Assembly: GCA_003154055.1 (NCBI GenBank) | Contig: PMCH01000302.1 | Location: 12,461-20,220, forward strand | Direction: 5' to 3' | Source: Acidobacteriaceae bacterium | Lineage (GTDB): Bacteria > Acidobacteriota > Terriglobia > Terriglobales > Acidobacteriaceae | DNA length: 7,760 bases | Shown: piece by piece, positions 4,683-7,760 of the stretch | Numbering within the stretch: the first letter of the stretch is position 1 | Layout: the number at the start of each line of letters is the position of its first letter | Notes under the pieces: model-generated | What the model was told of the DNA's origin: nothing | The model's input: only the letters and a program-made list of their open reading frames with translations | Databases searched by the model: none | Program-made: the position numbers and the translations under genes

Positions 4683-6794
4683 ATGTTCTTTCTTGACCAC
4701 ATCTGGCTGATACCGCTCTTCCCGGCCTTCGGGGCCGTGATGATGTTTTTCTTTGGCCGAAAGATGCAGAAGGCGGCGGTGAATGCCATCTGCGTTGGGG
4801 CGGTGGTGGTGGCGTTTGCGTTTGCTTGCGGTGCGGCCTGGCAATACACACAATTTGCGCACGGCACGGGACTGCCCTTCGAGAAAGTCCTCTACACGTG
4901 GCTGGGCAGCGGCGATGGGCACCTGAACTTCGTCAAACAAGACGGTACGCTGGCGAGCTTTCACGCCGACATCGGCTTCTTTCTCGACCCGCTCTCCACC
5001 ATCTGGTTGTTGTTCGTAACCGGCGTGGGGATGCTGATTCACATCTACTCCACCGGATACATGGCGCATGAAGGCGGGTATTACCGCTTCTTCGGATACT
5101 TGAACCTGTTCATGTTTTCCATGCTCACACTCGTGCTGGCGAACAACTATGTGCTCATGTTCGTCGGCTGGGAGGGCGTGGGTTTGTGCTCCTATTTGTT
5201 GATCGGGTTCTACTTCCATCGCAAGTCGGCCAGTGATGCCGCGAACAAGGCATTCATCGTGAACCGCATTGGCGACGCCGGGTTCCTGCTCGGCATGTTC
5301 ACGCTGGTGTGGTACCTCGGGTCGTTCCGCTTCATTGATATCAACGCCGCTGCCCGCAGCGGACACTTTCTGAAAGGCGATCCTATCCTGACTGCCGCCG
5401 CGTTGCTGCTGTTCGTCGGCGCGTGCGGAAAATCCGCACAGATTCCCCTTTATGTGTGGCTGCCGGACGCGATGGAGGGCCCGACGCCAGTTTCGGCGCT
5501 GATCCACGCCGCGACCATGGTCACGGCGGGCGTGTACATGGTGGCGCGCTCGAATGCGATCTTTGTGCTGGCGCCTACCGCCATGAAGACGGTGGCAATC
5601 ATCGGCGCATTAACGGCGATCTTCGCGGCGTCGATTGGGTTGGTCCAGAACGACATCAAGCGTGTACTGGCCTATTCGACCGTCTCGCAGTTGGGATACA
5701 TGTTCCTGGCGCTGGGCGTCGGCGCATTCGCGGCCGGTGTGTTCCACGTGTTCACGCACGCGTTCTTCAAGGCACTGCTGTTCCTCGGTTCGGGCTCGGT
5801 GATCCACGCGATGAGCGGCGAGCAGGACCTGCGGAACATGGGGGACCTGCGAAAACGCATCCCGACGACTTTCAAGACGATGTTCATCGCCACGCTGGCG
5901 ATTGCGGGCATCCCGCCACTGGCGGGATTCTTCTCGAAAGACGAAATCCTCTGGCAGGCCTGGCGATCTGCGAACGGCAGCTTCCCGTATCTGTGGCTGA
6001 TCGGATTTGCCACCGCGCTGATGACTGCGTTCTACATGGCTCGGCTCATTTTCTTAACGTTTTATGGCCAGCCACGGATGAGCCATGAAGTCGAGCACCA
6101 CATTCACGAGTCGCCCAAATCCATGACCGGGCCCCTGGTGGTGCTGGCCGCATGTTCGGTTGTTGCCGGTTTCCTCGGAGTGCCGGCGAGCCTGGGCGGG
6201 TCGAATGGCTTCGAAAAGTTTCTCGCGCCGGTGTTCGAAAATCGCGCGGAGATTGCGAGTGCCGAGCCGTCGCCCGGGCCTGCCGGCGAAGAGGAGCACC
6301 GGAGCATGGAGTGGGCGCTGATGGCGCTTTCGGTGGCCGCGGCCGTCGTCGGTGGAGGCCTGGCATATCGCTACTACGCGAACGCTGGCAAGGATTATCC
6401 CGAGCCCATCGCCGTCAAGGCTCCACCGCTCTACACCGCGCTCTACAACAAGTGGTTCGTGGACGAGGCCTACGACTATGCCTTCACTGGACGCCGCAAA
6501 ATCGGCGACGTCCGCCTGGGTGTGATGGGCGCGGGCGAAGCGTCTTCGTGGTTCGATGCGAACGTCATTGACGGCACCGTGAACGGCGCTGGCTGGAGTA
6601 CCCGTGCCGTGGCCACGCTTTCGACTTGGTGGGACAAGTGGATCATCGACGGCCTGCTGGTGAATGGCCCGGCGATTCTCGCGCGGATGGGTTCTTATCC
6701 GGCGCGCCTGTTCGAGTGGGGCCTGGTGCAGTGGTACGCGCTGGTGATGGTGGCTGGATTGGTCGGGCTTGGATTCTATTACGTGTGGAAGTGA
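4683..6794 (+). CDS. nuoL: NADH-quinone oxidoreductase subunit L (antiporter-like proton pump)
   Basis: NuoL is the distal antiporter-like subunit of complex I. The 703-residue protein carries FVGWEGVGLCSYLLIGFY with Glu164, and GKSAQIPLYVWLPDAMEGPT with Lys250. These correspond to E. coli NuoL Glu144 and Lys229. It also has TPVSALIHAATMVTAGVYM and GFFSKDEIL with Lys419. It is longer than E. coli NuoL (613), mainly through a variable acidic loop near residues 530-545 (EPSPGPAGEEEH) and a C-terminal lateral-helix region. That region has two related segments, VIDGTVNGAG (from 628) and IIDGLLVNG (from 654). This C-terminal style is one I associate with NuoL of several non-proteobacterial phyla. 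The start follows the heptamer array directly and has no visible Shine-Dalgarno sequence; nonetheless IWLIPLFPAFGA at the N-terminus is family-like. Confidence 0.97.
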   Translation: MFFLDHIWLIPLFPAFGAVMMFFFGRKMQKAAVNAICVGAVVVAFAFACGAAWQYTQFAHGTGLPFEKVLYTWLGSGDGHLNFVKQDGTLASFHADIGFFLDPLSTIWLLFVTGVGMLIHIYSTGYMAHEGGYYRFFGYLNLFMFSMLTLVLANNYVLMFVGWEGVGLCSYLLIGFYFHRKSASDAANKAFIVNRIGDAGFLLGMFTLVWYLGSFRFIDINAAARSGHFLKGDPILTAAALLLFVGACGKSAQIPLYVWLPDAMEGPTPVSALIHAATMVTAGVYMVARSNAIFVLAPTAMKTVAIIGALTAIFAASIGLVQNDIKRVLAYSTVSQLGYMFLALGVGAFAAGVFHVFTHAFFKALLFLGSGSVIHAMSGEQDLRNMGDLRKRIPTTFKTMFIATLAIAGIPPLAGFFSKDEILWQAWRSANGSFPYLWLIGFATALMTAFYMARLIFLTFYGQPRMSHEVEHHIHESPKSMTGPLVVLAACSVVAGFLGVPASLGGSNGFEKFLAPVFENRAEIASAEPSPGPAGEEEHRSMEWALMALSVAAAVVGGGLAYRYYANAGKDYPEPIAVKAPPLYTALYNKWFVDEAYDYAFTGRRKIGDVRLGVMGAGEASSWFDANVIDGTVNGAGWSTRAVATLSTWWDKWIIDGLLVNGPAILARMGSYPARLFEWGLVQWYALVMVAGLVGLGFYYVWK

Positions 6795-6797
6795 AGA

Positions 6798-6825
6798 AGC
6801 TTCTAGCTACTAGCCGCTAGCTTCA
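6798..6825 (+). repeat. Heptamer tandem array after nuoL (left flank of the nuoL-nuoM gap)
   Basis: Units of 7 bp start at 6798, 6805, 6812 and 6819, namely AGCTTCT, AGCTACT, AGCCGCT and AGCTTCA. The array begins 4 nt after the nuoL stop. It is the same family and strand as the nuoJ-nuoK array. CTAGC and GCTAG inside it could pair locally. Confidence 0.75.
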
Positions 6826-6865
6826 AGCAAACACATTCACGCAGCAGTCGAAACACTTTTTGATT

Positions 6866-6954
6866 TTGTCATCCCGAGCGGAGCGAGGGATCTGAAGTTG
6901 GTGGCACTGGCGGAACTGCAGATTTCTCGTCGCTGTAGCTCCTCGGAATGACAA
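6866..6954. repeat. REP/MITE-like imperfect palindromic element
   Basis: The ends TGTCATCCCGAGCGG (6867-6881) and CTCCTCGGAATGACA (6939-6953) pair at 12 of 15 positions and extend by one more T-A pair. Inside, ATCTGAAGTT (6890-6899) faces AACTGCAGAT (6914-6923) with one mismatch, so the 89 bp can fold into one long imperfect hairpin with a 14-nt loop. It encodes no protein. From memory, elements starting TGTCATCC(C/T)GAGCG are dispersed in many copies in Acidobacteriota and some other genomes. I see no clear target-site duplication. Confidence 0.7.
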
Positions 6955-7001
6955 GCATTGGATTTCGGGAGCATTAGCAATGGTGTCGAGCAGGAAATCT
7001 G

Positions 7002-7036
7002 GGTTGCTAGAAGCCAGTAGCTAGCAGCCAGAAGCT
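7002..7036 (-). repeat. Heptamer tandem array before nuoM, inverted
   Basis: Read on the minus strand from 7036 down, 7-bp units are AGCTTCT, GGCTGCT, AGCTACT, GGCTTCT and a degenerate AGCAACC. This is the same family as the other arrays but in opposite orientation. The 17 bases at 7006-7022 are the exact reverse complement of 4220-4236 in the nuoJ-nuoK gap. The array ends 6 nt before the nuoM ATG. Confidence 0.8.
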
Positions 7037-7042
7037 GACTTT

Positions 7043-7760
7043 ATGCAGAATCACATACTCTCCATCATTCTGTTCACGCCGCTGCTGGGGGCGCTGGTCC
7101 TCCTGTTTGTGCCCAAGGAGAACAAGAACGCCATCCGCTGGATTGCGAATCTCTTCGCGCTGGGCGGGTTGCTGGTCTCGATCCCGCTGGTGCCGCTGTT
7201 CTGGGCGCAACGCTTCGAGGTGACCCCCACGCACTTCAAGTTCATCGAGGGCACGGTCAACAACTGGATTCCCTCGATCGGAGCGGGCTACGTTCTCGGC
7301 ATTGACGGCATTTCGTTCCTGCTGATCATGCTGACCACGCTGCTGGGATGGATCTCGATCCTCTCTTCGTGGACGGCCATCGAAGACCGCGTGAAGGAAT
7401 ACTACATCTGGTTTCTCGTGCTGCAGACCGGCATGCTGGGCGTCTTCATGGCGCTCGATTTCTTCTTATTTTTCGTTTTCTGGGAAGCGATGCTGGTGCC
7501 GATGTACCTGCTGATCGGCATTTGGGGCGGCCCGCGCAAGCTTTACGCCGCGATCAAGTTCTTCCTGTACACGCTGCTGGGTTCGGTGCTGATGCTGCTC
7601 GGCATTTTGTTCCTGTACTACCATCACCACGCGGTTACGGGCGTTTTCACCTTTAGTATCCCAGCGCTCTACCAGACCGCGCCCCAGATTCCATTCCACT
7701 ACGCGATCTGGCTGTTCCTGGCTTTCTTCGTTGGATTCGCCATCAAGGTCCCGATGTTCC
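7043..7760 (+). CDS. nuoM: NADH-quinone oxidoreductase subunit M, N-terminal part (partial)
   Basis: NuoM is the middle antiporter-like proton-pumping subunit, placed between NuoL and NuoN. The window holds the first 239 codons and cuts the gene. The N-terminus (MQNHILSIILFTPLLGALVL) is typical of the family. YVLGIDGISFLLIMLTT and FVFWEAMLVPMYLLIGIWGG follow, with Glu148 equivalent to E. coli NuoM Glu144. FVGFAIKVPMF at the window edge contains Lys235, equivalent to E. coli Lys234. The ATG at 7043 is preceded only by a weak GAAG (7031-7034) lying in the inverted heptamer array. nuoN would be expected next, beyond the window. Confidence 0.95.
   Translation, partial: MQNHILSIILFTPLLGALVLLFVPKENKNAIRWIANLFALGGLLVSIPLVPLFWAQRFEVTPTHFKFIEGTVNNWIPSIGAGYVLGIDGISFLLIMLTTLLGWISILSSWTAIEDRVKEYYIWFLVLQTGMLGVFMALDFFLFFVFWEAMLVPMYLLIGIWGGPRKLYAAIKFFLYTLLGSVLMLLGILFLYYHHHAVTGVFTFSIPALYQTAPQIPFHYAIWLFLAFFVGFAIKVPMF

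Noticed and set aside
4257..5507. 416-codon open frame on the minus strand
   Set aside because: It lies opposite nuoK and nuoL, which have unmistakable family motifs. Its product is rich in His, Arg and Gln with no recognisable domain, typical of an antisense shadow in GC-rich coding DNA.
6840..6870. Rho-independent terminator with T-rich stretch after nuoL
   Set aside because: Runs of T occur at 6856-6861 and 6864-6867 but no stable stem precedes them; they flank the palindromic element instead.

Overview
This window is the middle of a respiratory complex I (NADH:quinone oxidoreductase, nuo/Nqo) operon. All genes are on the + strand and the DNA is GC-rich. The order is nuoA (3' end only), a small PH-domain-like gene, nuoC, nuoD, nuoH, nuoJ, nuoK, nuoL and nuoM (5' part only). 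The likely host is an Acidobacteriota (Terriglobia/Koribacter-like) bacterium. That placement is an inference from three things: the style of the Nuo proteins, a TGTCATCC...GGAATGACA palindromic element of a kind I associate with these genomes, and heptameric intergenic repeats. No 16S or other marker is present to confirm it.

Layout. Positions 1-102 are the last 33 codons of nuoA. Its stop is overlapped by a 105-codon ORF (93-410) that reads like a stand-alone bacterial PH-domain protein and sits where nuoB is normally found. A 126-bp spacer with a candidate promoter leads into nuoC (537-1253), which carries an unusual Pro/Ala/Lys-rich N-terminal extension. nuoC/nuoD, nuoD/nuoH and nuoH/nuoJ overlap by 4, 1 and 4 nt, so there is no room for nuoE, F, G or I between them. 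nuoH is about 80-90 residues longer than usual. After nuoJ the organisation changes: the nuoJ-nuoK, nuoK-nuoL and nuoL-nuoM gaps (54, 105 and 248 bp) are largely filled by short tandem repeats with an exact 7-bp period. The last gap also holds an 89-bp imperfect palindrome (REP/MITE-like).

Function. NuoC and NuoD form part of the quinone-reducing peripheral arm, and NuoD holds the quinone-site His and Tyr. NuoA, H, J and K form the membrane heel, and NuoL and NuoM are antiporter-like proton-pumping subunits; the conserved Glu and Lys residues are visible in both. The Fe-S subunits NuoB and NuoI and the NADH-oxidising module NuoEFG are not encoded here. They must lie outside the window, or the complex uses another electron input.

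The main points of interest are the heptamer arrays confined to the J-K-L-M gaps, the PH-domain gene in the nuoB position, and the atypical NuoH, NuoC and NuoK sequences. I saw no tRNA, rRNA, CRISPR array, transposase or prophage gene.
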